A stretch of 64,000 bases of DNA from Brucella anthropi_A (GTDB taxonomy: Bacteria > Pseudomonadota > Alphaproteobacteria > Rhizobiales > Rhizobiaceae), in contig NZ_LQBD01000016.1 of the NCBI RefSeq assembly GCF_046630315.1, positions 15,703 to 79,702 on the forward strand. The letters run 5' to 3'. This document shows, one piece after another, positions 16,758-26,095 of the stretch. Each line of letters opens with the position of its first letter. Position 1 is the first letter of the stretch. Both the position numbers and the translations under genes were made by a program. Under the pieces are notes generated by a model, which was not told the DNA's origin, searched no databases, and saw only the letters and a list, made by a program, of their open reading frames with translations.

Positions 16758-18260
16758 ATGTACGAGTTGCTGACACCGCAGGAAATGGCGCAAGCTGATC
16801 GCCAGACCATTGCGAGCGGAATCAAGGATGGATTCTCGCTCATGCTTGCGGCGGGACGCGCTGTCGCGGACGTGGCAGAACGGATGTTTCCGCGCAATGC
16901 ACCTGTCGCTGTCCTGTGCGGGCCGGGCAATAATGGGGGCGACGGCTATATCGCGGCACAGTTCCTTCTGGAAACGGGCTTTGAAGTCATGTGTTTCGCA
17001 TCGGCTTCGCCTCGCCATGGTTCGGATGCCATGCGCGCATCGCTTTTCTACAAGGGGTCTGTTTCCAATTTTGGTGAGTTTTCAGCCGCGAGTTTTGGCG
17101 GTGTGATCGATGCCTTGTTCGGCGCGGGATTGGACCGCGGCATTCACGGTGCCGAAGCCGTGGCGATCGATGCCGTCAACGCATCCGATGTGCCGGTTGT
17201 GGCAGTTGATTTGCCAAGCGGCATATCGGGAGAAAGTGGCGACATACTGGGAGCGGCAATCCGCGCGCGGGCGACGGTCACGTTTTTTCGTAAAAAGCCG
17301 GGGCATCTTTTGCAGCCGGGAAGGGGATGTTGCGGTGTTCTTCATGTCGCGGATATCGGTATTCCAGATCACATACTGACGGCGATCGAACCGCATCTTT
17401 TCGAAAATGCTCCAGACCTTTGGAAAGACACCCTGCCGGTGCTTGGTGTTGGGGCTTACAAATATAGTCGCGGCCATGCAGCGGTGTTTTCGGGCGGTGC
17501 CCATGCGACCGGTGCGGCCCGCCTGTCGGCACTCGCTGCTGCTCGCAGCGGCGCGGGTGCGGTAACGCTGCTTTCTCCGCCTGATGCGATGGCGGTCAAT
17601 GCCGCCCACCTCACCAGCATCATGCTTCGCGAAACGCGCGGTTTGAGAGATGTTCGGCAATTTTGTGCTGAACGCAAGGTTGCCGCAGCGGTTCTGGGCC
17701 CCGGTTACGGTCATCCAGCATTGGCGCGTGAGCATGCGCTGTATCTGGCGGGCGGCAACTTGGAGGGATTTCATGGCCTGGTTCTGGACGCCGACGGAAT
17801 TACGGCTTTTGAACAGAAACCGGCCGAGCTTTTCGACAAGCGCCAAGGCGTCCAGACGGCGCTCGTATTGACGCCGCATGAAGGCGAGTTCCGGCGGCTC
17901 TTTCCGGATATTGCGGGGAAATCCGTCTCGAAAATTGACAAGGCCCGCGAGGCCGCGGAGCGCGCCAATGCCGTCATCATCTACAAGGGGCCTGATACAG
18001 TCATCGCGCAACCGGGCGGGTTCGCTGTCGTCAATGCCAATGGAACGCCCTTGCTGGCGACGGCAGGATCAGGCGATGTTCTGGCCGGTATTGTCTGCGG
18101 CTTTCTTGCACAGGGCATGCCTGCATTTGCGGCGGCTTGCGCGTCGGTATGGATACACGCGGATGCCGCTCGACGCTTCGGTCATGGCATGATTGCCGAA
18201 GATTTGCCTGCACAGCTTCCGACGGTCCTGTTGGCGCTGGAGCGAACGTCGTGGAATTAG
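16758..18260 (+). CDS. nnr: Bifunctional NAD(P)H-hydrate epimerase / ADP-dependent dehydratase
   Basis: A 500-residue fusion that repairs hydrated NADH and NADPH. The N-terminal epimerase domain (YjeF_N, about residues 1-210) carries CGPGNNGGDGY. The C-terminal dehydratase domain (about 225-490) carries LTPHEGEFRRLF, YKGPDTVIA and TAGSGDVLAG. The start is taken as ATG 16758 (AAGGGA upstream), giving MYELLTPQEMAQAD; GTG 16740 is in frame. It is divergent from glnB. The stop codon reads TAG followed by AGC, the same TAGAGC sequence that begins the dispersed repeats elsewhere in the window. Confidence 0.93.
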   Translation: MYELLTPQEMAQADRQTIASGIKDGFSLMLAAGRAVADVAERMFPRNAPVAVLCGPGNNGGDGYIAAQFLLETGFEVMCFASASPRHGSDAMRASLFYKGSVSNFGEFSAASFGGVIDALFGAGLDRGIHGAEAVAIDAVNASDVPVVAVDLPSGISGESGDILGAAIRARATVTFFRKKPGHLLQPGRGCCGVLHVADIGIPDHILTAIEPHLFENAPDLWKDTLPVLGVGAYKYSRGHAAVFSGGAHATGAARLSALAAARSGAGAVTLLSPPDAMAVNAAHLTSIMLRETRGLRDVRQFCAERKVAAAVLGPGYGHPALAREHALYLAGGNLEGFHGLVLDADGITAFEQKPAELFDKRQGVQTALVLTPHEGEFRRLFPDIAGKSVSKIDKAREAAERANAVIIYKGPDTVIAQPGGFAVVNANGTPLLATAGSGDVLAGIVCGFLAQGMPAFAAACASVWIHADAARRFGHGMIAEDLPAQLPTVLLALERTSWN

Positions 18261-18288
18261 AGCGTCGATCTGATTCAGTCACTACAGC

Positions 18289-18543
18289 CTAACGCCCCGA
18301 TGTCCTGCTGTTACCGGTGCCGGCATCGATTGTGATGTCGCCCGAAATCGACACATCCGTATTGCCGATACGAAAGTTCTTCCAGTTGCCATTCGGTTTC
18401 TGATCCGGCTCGGGAGCAGGCGGCGGAGCGGTCACGATAGGCTTCGGGGTCTGAACGCCCGGCAGGCCCGGAGAGCCGTCTTTCGCAGACGCGGCTGATA
18501 TCATAGCTGAACAAACGACGCCAAATATTAGAAAACGCTGCAT
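18289..18543 (-). CDS. Small secreted Pro-rich hypothetical protein
   Basis: An 84-residue protein with a signal peptide (MQRFLIFGVVCSAMISAASA). A Pro-rich stretch (LPGVQTPKPIVTAPPPAPEP) and a short C-terminal segment (KNFRIGNTDVSISGDITID) follow. No domain is recognised. ATG 18549 is an alternative start, two codons longer; the AAAGGG ribosome site suits either. It is 17 bases downstream of gph on the same strand and probably co-transcribed. It is convergent with nnr. Confidence 0.65.
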   Translation of the reverse strand: MQRFLIFGVVCSAMISAASAKDGSPGLPGVQTPKPIVTAPPPAPEPDQKPNGNWKNFRIGNTDVSISGDITIDAGTGNSRTSGR

Positions 18544-18560
18544 AATCATCTGCCCTTTCC

Positions 18561-19262
18561 CTATACGGGGTCGGTGACGGCATCAATCAGCTGTCCCGCC
18601 ATTTCGAGCGTGAACTCGTCGAAATGCGAGATGACACGGCTCGGATCGTAATGCTGGACAGGAAGGTCGGTATAGCCGAAATCCACGGCGACAACGGGGA
18701 TGCCTGCTGCTTTTGCAGTGTCGATATCGGTGCGGCTGTCGCCCACCATGATTGCCCGCTCACGATTGCCGCCGGCCCGCGCGATGGTTTCGGTAAGGTG
18801 ACGCGGATCGGGCTTTCGATGGGCGAAGGTGTCGGCGCCGCAAATCGCAGCAAAACGTCCCGCTTGGCCCATCGAAGTCAGGAGCTTGACCGACAGGGCT
18901 TCAAACTTGTTGGTGCAGACGGCCAGTTCGTAACCATGTGCCGAGAACCGGTCCATTGCCTCCAATACGCCGGGAAAGAAAGTCGAATGTCCCGGCATAT
19001 GAGCGGCATAATGTTCGCGGAATTCTTCCACGAGCTTGTCGAGTTGCGCTTCGTCAGGCTGTTTGTGCTGGGCGGCAAAGGCCCGCTCAATCATGACGCG
19101 CCCGCCCTGGCCGACGAATCTCCGCAACGATTCCCGATCCGCCGTATTCAGGCCCGATATGGCCAGGCAGTGGTTGAGGCTGTCGAGAAGGTCGGGTGCT
19201 GTATCGACAAGAGTTCCGTCGAGATCGAAAACGATGATGGGCTTGGGATTGGCAGCAGACAT
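18561..19262 (-). CDS. gph: Phosphoglycolate phosphatase
   Basis: A 233-residue HAD phosphatase that removes 2-phosphoglycolate formed during DNA repair. Motif I is IIVFDLDGTLVDTAPDLLDSL, motif II is LAVCTNKFEALSVKLL, and motif IV is MVGDSRTDIDTAKAAGIPVVAV; all match the Gph subfamily better than the HAD protein at 13011. It is divergent from rpiA with about 200 bases between them. Confidence 0.88.
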   Translation of the reverse strand: MSAANPKPIIVFDLDGTLVDTAPDLLDSLNHCLAISGLNTADRESLRRFVGQGGRVMIERAFAAQHKQPDEAQLDKLVEEFREHYAAHMPGHSTFFPGVLEAMDRFSAHGYELAVCTNKFEALSVKLLTSMGQAGRFAAICGADTFAHRKPDPRHLTETIARAGGNRERAIMVGDSRTDIDTAKAAGIPVVAVDFGYTDLPVQHYDPSRVISHFDEFTLEMAGQLIDAVTDPV

Positions 19263-19459
19263 TCGCTTCTCGTGTTTGAAATGGGAAATGGGGAATTCCT
19301 ATCCGATTGTCGCCTGCGGCTCAACCTCACGATCAGATTTGCTTAAAAGCCGAAATTCTGCGTCATAGTTCGAATAGGCGCTTTGTTGTGTTGCGCCCGC
19401 ATGCTAGAGGCGAACCGGATGACAATGAGAATCCGCAGGGAACTATCGGGAACTTGGGT

Positions 19460-20158
19460 ATGGATGAAGCTCGCAAGCTGAAAATCGCAGCCGCCGCAGA
19501 AGCGCTCACGCATGTCAGGGACGGGATGCGGCTGGGGATCGGTACCGGTTCAACTGCCGAGGAGTTCGTTCGTCTGCTTGCCGAAAAGGTAAACAGCGGC
19601 TTCAGGATCATTGGCGTACCGACTTCCGAACGCACCGCGAAGCTTTGCGAGGAGCTTGGCGTTCCACTGACGACACTCGATGAAACGCCTCATCTTGATC
19701 TCACAATTGACGGGGCCGATGAAGTCGACGCCGATCTTTCGCTCATCAAGGGCGGCGGCGGTGCTCTTCTGCGCGAAAAGATCGTGGCTGCGGCCTCCGA
19801 CGCGATGATCGTTATTGCGGACGGTTCGAAGGTGGTTGAAACGCTTGGGCGTTTTCCTCTACCTGTGGAGGTCAATCGCTTCGGTCTCGGCGCAACCATG
19901 CGCGCGATCGAAGCGGCGGCTCAAAAATGTGGTCTTGCGGGCCCGCTGGCGCTGCGTTTAAAAGATGGCTCACCCTTCGTAACAGATGGTGGGCATTATA
20001 TCGTGGATGCATCTTTTGGCCGCATTCCCGATCCAAAGACACTATCTGACGCTCTCTTCGCAATTCCAGGCGTTGTCGAGCATGGACTTTTCATCGGACT
20101 GGCGCGTGCGGCAGTGATTGCCGGCAACGACGGCATCCGCACCATGAACCGGTCTTGA
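19460..20158 (+). CDS. rpiA: Ribose-5-phosphate isomerase A
   Basis: A 232-residue enzyme interconverting ribose 5-phosphate and ribulose 5-phosphate in the pentose phosphate pathway. The signatures GIGTGSTAEEFV, DLTIDGADEVDADLSLIKGGGGALLREKIVA and the late FVTDGGHYIVD are all present. The start is ATG 19460 (MDEARKLKIAAAAEAL). The frame is open much further left, but that extension lacks a ribosome site and family similarity. Confidence 0.95.
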   Translation: MDEARKLKIAAAAEALTHVRDGMRLGIGTGSTAEEFVRLLAEKVNSGFRIIGVPTSERTAKLCEELGVPLTTLDETPHLDLTIDGADEVDADLSLIKGGGGALLREKIVAAASDAMIVIADGSKVVETLGRFPLPVEVNRFGLGATMRAIEAAAQKCGLAGPLALRLKDGSPFVTDGGHYIVDASFGRIPDPKTLSDALFAIPGVVEHGLFIGLARAAVIAGNDGIRTMNRS

Positions 20159-20183
20159 ACTGATTGAACGGAGTATTGACCAC

Positions 20184-20720
20184 ATGATCCCGGCAACTGG
20201 CTTTCGCCGTCTGATTGCACCGTTTTCCGCGCTCGTACTGATGTCGGGCATTCATGCCGCATCTGCACAGGAAATCACCGAATCTCATCTGGAAGCTGCC
20301 CGTGCTGCTATTTCTGCGATTGATGCTACCCAGCAGTTCGACGAAATTCTGCCGAATGCCGCACGCGCGCTCAAAGGCGAGCTGATCCAGAAGGACCCAA
20401 ATCTGGAAGCTCTCATCACCAAGACGGTCGATGACAAGGCTCTCGCCCTTGCTTCCCGCCGCGCGGACCTCGAAACCGAATCCGCGCGCGCCTATGCGAA
20501 GGCGTTTTCGGAAGACGAGCTGAAGGCCATTGCCGCGTTCTATACGTCGCCGGCAGGCAAGAAGCTTCTCTCGGAAGGCCCGATTGTAACGCGTGAAGTC
20601 GTCAAGGCCGCAAATATCTGGCAAAACGGCATCGCCCGTGATCTTGCAACCAGCGTGGCTGAAGTTCTGGCTGCCCAGGCTGGTGCCGCGGCGGCTCCGG
20701 CGCAGCCTGCACAGCAGTAA
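20184..20720 (+). CDS. DUF2059 domain secreted protein
   Basis: A 178-residue exported protein. The signal peptide ends near HAASAQ. The DUF2059 region includes FSEDELKAIAAFYTSPAGKKLLSEGPIVTREV, the family's most conserved stretch, and the C-terminus is Ala/Gln-rich (AAAAPAQPAQQ). Function is unknown. It starts 25 bases after rpiA, suggesting one transcript, and is followed by the terminator at 20745. Confidence 0.88.
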   Translation: MIPATGFRRLIAPFSALVLMSGIHAASAQEITESHLEAARAAISAIDATQQFDEILPNAARALKGELIQKDPNLEALITKTVDDKALALASRRADLETESARAYAKAFSEDELKAIAAFYTSPAGKKLLSEGPIVTREVVKAANIWQNGIARDLATSVAEVLAAQAGAAAAPAQPAQQ

Positions 20721-20744
20721 TTCTGAGCGGTAACGCGGAATTTG

Positions 20745-20772
20745 AAAGCCCGGTCCCTTGGCCGGGCTTTTT
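20745..20772 (+). terminator. Intrinsic terminator
   Basis: Inverted repeat AAAGCCCGG / CCGGGCTTT followed by a T-rich tract. It lies after the DUF2059 gene and before gor. Confidence 0.82.
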
Positions 20773-20817
20773 CTTTTGCCTACATATCGGCCAACGCAAT
20801 ATGGATTGGAGACTCCC

Positions 20818-22212
20818 ATGACCGGCTTCGACTATGATCTTTTTGTTATCGGCGGCGGTTCCGGCGGTGTGCGGGCTGGACGTTTGGCCGGGGCGATGGG
20901 CAAAAAAGTCGGTCTTGCGGAAGAATATCGTATGGGCGGAACCTGCGTTATCCGTGGTTGTGTGCCGAAGAAACTTTTTGTCTATGCTTCCCAGTTTCCT
21001 GAACATTTTGAGGATGCAGCCGGGTACGGCTGGGACGTCGGCGCCTCGACATTCAACTGGAAAAAGCTGATCGATGCCAAGGACAGGGAGATCGCCCGGC
21101 TTGAAGGGCTTTATACAAAGGGTCTTCAGAACTCGAATGTCGAGATTTTCGCCAGCCGCGCCGAACTGATCGATGAACATACGATCGAGCTGAAGGCCGA
21201 TGGCCGCCGGGTCACGGCTGACCAGATCCTGATTGCGACGGGCGGTCATCCAAGCATGCCTGAAACCATGCCGGGGCATGAATATTGCATCAGTTCCAAC
21301 GAAGCGTTTCATCTTGCTGAACTGCCGAAGGCGATTGCCATTGCGGGTGGCGGCTATATCGCCGTTGAATTCGCGAACATATTTCATGGTCTCGGTGTCG
21401 AGACGACACTGGTTTATCGCGGCCAGGAAATCCTCTCGCGTTTCGACCCGGATCTGCGCCATCTTTTGCATGAAACGATGGAGGCAAAGGGGATTCGCAT
21501 CATTTGCGGGGCCGTGTTCGAAAAGATTGAAAAACAGTCTGACGGTAATCTCAAAATCGCGCTGAATACTGGTGAAACATTGGAAGCCGGCCAGGCTATG
21601 ATGGCTATCGGACGCAAAGCCAACACGACCGGCCTCGGACTTGAGAGAGCGGGCGTGGCGGTGGATGAACTGGGTGCCATTCCCGTCGATGATTATTCGC
21701 GCACCAATGTCGCGAATATCTGGGCGGTGGGCGATGTCACCAATCGTGTTCAATTGACGCCGGTGGCCATTCATGAAGCCATGTGTTTTCTGGAAACTGC
21801 ATTCAAGGACAATCCGACAAAGCCGGATCATGAATTGATTGCTACCGCCGTATTTTCGCAGCCGGAAATCGGCACGGTCGGTTTGCCGGAAGATGAGGCG
21901 GCGAAGAAGTATCCGGAAATCGAGGTTTACAGGGCGCTTTTCCGCCCGATGAAGAACACGCTGTCCGGCCGCAATGAAAAAATGCTCATGAAGCTCATCG
22001 TCGACGCCGCGAGCCGCCGGGTTGTCGGTGCCCATATCATGGGGCCTGATGCGGGTGAAATGGCTCAGCTTCTGGGTATTTCGCTCAAGTCCGGTGCGAC
22101 CAAGGATGACTTCGATCGCACCATGGCCGTGCATCCGACCGCAGCCGAAGAGCTGGTCACGATGTACAAGCCGACCTATCGCGTCGTGAATGGCGAGAAG
22201 GTCGACGGATAA
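20818..22212 (+). CDS. gor: Glutathione-disulfide reductase
   Basis: A 464-residue pyridine-nucleotide-disulfide oxidoreductase reducing oxidised glutathione with NADPH. The FAD motif is VIGGGSGGVRAGR, the redox-active disulfide is GGTCVIRGCVPKK, the NADPH Rossmann motif is AIAGGGYIAVEFA, and the C-terminal His-Glu dyad is in VHPTAAEELVTM. The start is ATG 20818, with GGAG 8 bases upstream; an in-frame longer start lies inside the preceding terminator and is rejected. Confidence 0.95.
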   Translation: MTGFDYDLFVIGGGSGGVRAGRLAGAMGKKVGLAEEYRMGGTCVIRGCVPKKLFVYASQFPEHFEDAAGYGWDVGASTFNWKKLIDAKDREIARLEGLYTKGLQNSNVEIFASRAELIDEHTIELKADGRRVTADQILIATGGHPSMPETMPGHEYCISSNEAFHLAELPKAIAIAGGGYIAVEFANIFHGLGVETTLVYRGQEILSRFDPDLRHLLHETMEAKGIRIICGAVFEKIEKQSDGNLKIALNTGETLEAGQAMMAIGRKANTTGLGLERAGVAVDELGAIPVDDYSRTNVANIWAVGDVTNRVQLTPVAIHEAMCFLETAFKDNPTKPDHELIATAVFSQPEIGTVGLPEDEAAKKYPEIEVYRALFRPMKNTLSGRNEKMLMKLIVDAASRRVVGAHIMGPDAGEMAQLLGISLKSGATKDDFDRTMAVHPTAAEELVTMYKPTYRVVNGEKVDG

Positions 22213-22420
22213 TTCTTTCGCCATCGGCCTGTCCGGTTAACGAATATTGCTGGCATAAAGTCCCAGCCTGCATTATATCAGCGCGACCACGCACGCCGGA
22301 TTTCCGGAGCAGGCTGTCATCCTTGTCAGATGCAGGCTGCCGCTCAAGGAATTCCGGCTTTCGTGCAAGGAGGATATAATCCGAGAGAAATCGAGCGGAT
22401 AGAAGCAAACAGGTGCTCAA

Positions 22421-23800
22421 ATGACGAAGAACTGGACCCCGCATTCCTGGAGAAACAAACCGATCAAGCAAGTGCCGTTTTATCCGGACGCACAGGCTTT
22501 GAACGACGTTGAGGCCCGTCTTCGCACCTATCCGCCGCTGGTTTTTGCAGGTGAGGCACGCAAGCTCAAGCAGCAACTGGCCGAAGTGGCGGAAGGCAAG
22601 GCATTTCTGCTCCAGGGTGGCGATTGCGCGGAAAGCTTTGCGGAACATGGCGCGGACAATATTCGCGACTTTTTCCGCGTCTTTCTTCAGATGGCCGTCG
22701 TGCTTACGTTCGGCGCTTCGAAGCCGGTCGTGAAGGTTGGCCGTATTGCAGGCCAATTCGCCAAGCCGCGCTCGTCGGACATGGAAACGCAAAACGGCGT
22801 GGAACTGCCATCCTATCGTGGCGATATCATCAACGGTATCGAGTTCGACACGGCATCGCGTATTCCCGATCCGCAGCGTCAGGACATGGCGTATCGCCAG
22901 TCGGCGGCGACGCTGAACCTGTTGCGTGCATTCGCGCAGGGCGGCTACGCCAATCTGGAGAATGTTCACCAGTGGATGCTGGGCTTTGTCGGCAAGAGCC
23001 CGCAGGCGGAACGCTATGCGGCCCTGGCGCAGCGTATTTCCGAGACCATGAACTTCATGCGTGCGATCGGAATTACGGCGGACAGCAATCATTCGCTGCG
23101 GGAAACCGATTTCTACACCAGCCATGAAGCCCTGCTTCTTGGCTATGAGGAAGCGCTGACCCGCGTGGATTCGACGTCGGGTGACTGGTACGGCACATCC
23201 GGCCATATGATCTGGATCGGCGACCGCACGCGTCAGGCTGACCATGCGCATATTGAATATTGCCGCGGCATCAAGAACCCGCTCGGTCTCAAGTGCGGTC
23301 CGTCCTTGCAGCCGGATGATCTCATTCGCCTGATCGATCTGCTCAACCCGGAAAATGAGGCAGGGCGCCTGACATTGATTGCGCGCTTTGGCTACGACAA
23401 GGTTGGCGATCATCTGCCGCAGTTGATCCGCGCGGTCGAGAAGGAAGGCCGCAAGGTGGTGTGGTCTTGCGATCCGATGCATGGCAACACGATCACCGCC
23501 GGTGGCTACAAGACGCGTCCGTTCGACCGCATCCTTAAGGAAGTGGAATCTTTCTTCGCGATCCATCGTGCCGAGGGCACGCATCCGGGCGGCATCCATG
23601 TCGAAATGACCGGCAAGAACGTGACCGAATGCACGGGCGGCGCGCGTGCGATCTCGGCCGAGGATTTGCATGACCGTTACCATACGCATTGCGATCCGCG
23701 TCTCAATGCCGATCAGGCTTTGGAACTGGCATTTCTGCTGGCCGAACTTCTCAAGAAGGAGCGGGATGCCGGTGTTGCCAGGCAGGCCGCGACTGCCTGA
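22421..23800 (+). CDS. Class II 3-deoxy-7-phosphoheptulonate (DAHP) synthase
   Basis: A 459-residue plant-type (class II) DAHP synthase, the first step of the shikimate pathway, joining phosphoenolpyruvate and erythrose 4-phosphate. The family signatures LLQGGDCAESF, KPRSSDME, CDPMHGNT and GGIHVEMTGKNVTECTGG are present. Class II enzymes are normally about 450 residues. It is preceded by a 200-base leader containing an AAGGAGG with no start codon close behind it, and is followed by the terminator at 23827. Confidence 0.95.
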   Translation: MTKNWTPHSWRNKPIKQVPFYPDAQALNDVEARLRTYPPLVFAGEARKLKQQLAEVAEGKAFLLQGGDCAESFAEHGADNIRDFFRVFLQMAVVLTFGASKPVVKVGRIAGQFAKPRSSDMETQNGVELPSYRGDIINGIEFDTASRIPDPQRQDMAYRQSAATLNLLRAFAQGGYANLENVHQWMLGFVGKSPQAERYAALAQRISETMNFMRAIGITADSNHSLRETDFYTSHEALLLGYEEALTRVDSTSGDWYGTSGHMIWIGDRTRQADHAHIEYCRGIKNPLGLKCGPSLQPDDLIRLIDLLNPENEAGRLTLIARFGYDKVGDHLPQLIRAVEKEGRKVVWSCDPMHGNTITAGGYKTRPFDRILKEVESFFAIHRAEGTHPGGIHVEMTGKNVTECTGGARAISAEDLHDRYHTHCDPRLNADQALELAFLLAELLKKERDAGVARQAATA

Positions 23801-23826
23801 GCATCTTTATATATTCCAGCACATGC

Positions 23827-23861
23827 AGGGCGGAGGTTTCGATCTCCGCCCTGTTGCTTTT
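23827..23861 (+). terminator. Intrinsic terminator
   Basis: Stem AGGGCGGAG / CTCCGCCCT with an 8-base loop, followed by a T-rich tail. It ends the DAHP synthase transcript. Confidence 0.75.
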
Positions 23862-23988
23862 CAGCAAAACTCACCTATTGATTGCGTTGGAGTGTCCCGC
23901 ATCCGAGCGGGTGAATAAAGGGCGCTCCAGCCCGTAAATCGCTTCCGATTATCGGGCCGTTACTGTAGCCAATTTGTTTGAGGTAATG

Positions 23989-24339
23989 ATGCAGCGCATT
24001 TTTCTGGCTTTTCTCAATTCCATGCGGGCACTGAAATATCTCGCCGGACATGAAAAAGCCGTTCAGCAGGAACTGGTGCTGTTTCTTCTTTCCCTGCCCG
24101 TGGCATTGTTTCTTGCGCCAAGCTGGCTTGCTTTCCTGCTGATGACTGGATCGATCCTGTTTCTCATCCTCGTGGAAGTGCTGAACACAGGTATCGAGGC
24201 GACCTGCGATGCCGTCTCGCGCGATTTTCACAAGGAAATTCAGATTGCAAAGGACTGCGGCTCGCTTGCCGTCCTGATTTCCATCGTGTTCGTCGTTGCC
24301 GTCTGGGCTTATATCCTCGCCAACACGTATCTCGTTTGA
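23989..24339 (+). CDS. dgkA: Diacylglycerol kinase, DgkA family
   Basis: A 116-residue integral membrane kinase that recycles diacylglycerol to phosphatidic acid. Three predicted helices and the family signature EVLNTGIEATCDAVSRDF are visible, with the near-N-terminal FLNSMRALKYLAGHEKAVQQE matching the conserved Glu/Ala region. Start choice: GAGG lies 5 bases before ATG 23989, which favours it over ATG 23986 or TTG 23974. It is distinct from the soluble-type lipid kinase at the left edge. Confidence 0.9.
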   Translation: MQRIFLAFLNSMRALKYLAGHEKAVQQELVLFLLSLPVALFLAPSWLAFLLMTGSILFLILVEVLNTGIEATCDAVSRDFHKEIQIAKDCGSLAVLISIVFVVAVWAYILANTYLV

Positions 24340-24431
24340 CAAACAAAGCGGTCAATCGACTGCATCCGTTGCATTTGTTTGCCCAAGCGCGCTAAAGCTT
24401 GGACATGTTAGCCTCTCGCGAGAATCTTGCC

Positions 24432-26084
24432 ATGCTCCGTATTGCCGTTGCGCAACTCAATCCCGTCATGGGCGATATCGCCGGAAACCTGGCCAAGGCA
24501 CGCGCCGCGCGCACTGAAGCCGCCAGCATGAACGCCGATCTTGTTCTTTTCACCGAATTGTTCATTTCCGGCTATCCGCCGGAAGATCTGGTGCTGAAAC
24601 CATCCTTTCTCGCAGCCTGCGAAAAAGCCGTGCGCGCGCTTGCAAGTGACACCGCCGATGGCGGGCCGGGCGTCATCATCGGCACACCGCTTCGCCGTGA
24701 AACTGGTCTGCACAACGCCGTAGCGGTTCTGGACGCGGGGGAGGTGATTGCAGAACGGTTCAAGGTCGATCTGCCGAATTATGGCGAGTTTGATGAGAAG
24801 CGCGTATTCCAGGCCGGTCCAATGCCGGGGCCGGTCAATTTCCGCGGTGTTCGCATTGGAATTCCGATCTGTGAAGACATTTGGGGCGAGCTTGATGTGG
24901 CCGAAACGCTGGCGGAAAGCGGCGCGGAGATTTTGCTCGTGCCGAACGGTTCACCCTATCATCGCGCCAAGATGGATCGGCGCCATCAACTTGTGCTGAA
25001 GCAGGTGATCGAGACTGAACTGCCGATGATCTATGCCAATCAGGTCGGCGGGCAGGACGAGCTGGTGTTCGATGGCGGGTCATTTGCATTCAACGCCGAC
25101 CGGTCGCTCTGTCTGCAAATGCCGCAGTTTGCAGAGCAGATTGCGCTGACCGTCTGGCGCAAGAGTGATGGTGGCTGGCATTGCGATGCAGGCGAGAAGG
25201 CTTTGCTTCCGGAGGGGCTGGAGGCGGATTATTCCGCCTGTATGCTGGGCCTGCGGGACTATGTGAACAAGAACGGTTTCAAGGATGTCGTGCTTGGGCT
25301 TTCCGGTGGCATCGACTCGGCAATCTGTGCTGCTCTGGGTGTCGATGCCCTGGGTAAGGACCGGGTGCGCTGCATCATGCTGCCTTACCGCTATACGTCC
25401 GATGAATCTCTGAAAGACGCTGCCGATTGTGCAAAAGCGCTCGGCGTCCGCTATGATATCGTTCCGATTGCCGCGCCGGTTGAAGGCTTTCTGGAAGCGC
25501 TGGATCCGCTTTTCGAAGGCACTGAAAGCGGTGTTACGGAAGAAAACCTGCAAAGCCGCGCCCGCGGCACCATTTTGATGGCCGTTTCGAACAAGTTCGG
25601 TTCGATGGTTGTCACCACCGGCAACAAGTCTGAAATGTCCGTGGGCTATGCGACGCTTTATGGCGATATGAATGGCGGATTCAATCCGATCAAGGACGTC
25701 TACAAGATGCAGGTCTATGCCATGTCGGAGTGGCGTAACAGCCATGTACCGAGTGGTGCACTTGGCCCATCGGGTGTGGTGATCCCACATAACATCATTG
25801 CCAAGGCGCCATCTGCCGAACTGCGCGAAAACCAGACGGATCAGGATAGCTTGCCGCCATATCCGGTTCTGGACGATATTCTTGAATGCCTTGTCGAGAA
25901 TGAAATGAGCAATACCGAGATTGCTGCGCGCGGTCATGCGCTCGAAACCGTTCAGCGGATCGAGCATCTGCTTTACCTTGCTGAATACAAGCGCCGACAA
26001 TCGGCCCCCGGTGTCAAAATTACCAAGAAGAATTTCGGACGCGATCGCCGCTACCCTATAACGAACCGCTTCCGCGACCGCTGA
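24432..26084 (+). CDS. nadE: Glutamine-dependent NAD+ synthetase
   Basis: A 550-residue two-domain enzyme making NAD from deamido-NAD. The N-terminal nitrilase-type glutaminase domain (about residues 1-245) has the Glu-Lys-Cys triad in FTELFISGYPPEDL, ERFKVDLPNYGEF and GIPICEDIWG. The C-terminal synthetase domain has the PP-loop LGLSGGIDSA. ATG 24432 gives MLRIAVAQLNPVMGD, the usual beginning; ATG 24405 is an in-frame alternative. gltX follows 11 bases later. Confidence 0.94.
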   Translation: MLRIAVAQLNPVMGDIAGNLAKARAARTEAASMNADLVLFTELFISGYPPEDLVLKPSFLAACEKAVRALASDTADGGPGVIIGTPLRRETGLHNAVAVLDAGEVIAERFKVDLPNYGEFDEKRVFQAGPMPGPVNFRGVRIGIPICEDIWGELDVAETLAESGAEILLVPNGSPYHRAKMDRRHQLVLKQVIETELPMIYANQVGGQDELVFDGGSFAFNADRSLCLQMPQFAEQIALTVWRKSDGGWHCDAGEKALLPEGLEADYSACMLGLRDYVNKNGFKDVVLGLSGGIDSAICAALGVDALGKDRVRCIMLPYRYTSDESLKDAADCAKALGVRYDIVPIAAPVEGFLEALDPLFEGTESGVTEENLQSRARGTILMAVSNKFGSMVVTTGNKSEMSVGYATLYGDMNGGFNPIKDVYKMQVYAMSEWRNSHVPSGALGPSGVVIPHNIIAKAPSAELRENQTDQDSLPPYPVLDDILECLVENEMSNTEIAARGHALETVQRIEHLLYLAEYKRRQSAPGVKITKKNFGRDRRYPITNRFRDR

Positions 26085-26095
26085 AAGACAATAAA

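Noticed and set aside
20602..22224. A 540-codon minus-strand frame opposite gor
   Set aside because: It mirrors the glutathione reductase gene and lacks a ribosome site and recognisable domain.
22330..22420. A small leader ORF with AAGGAGG before the DAHP synthase
   Set aside because: No start codon lies at a suitable distance after the AAGGAGG, and there is no run of aromatic codons or alternative hairpins as expected for attenuation.
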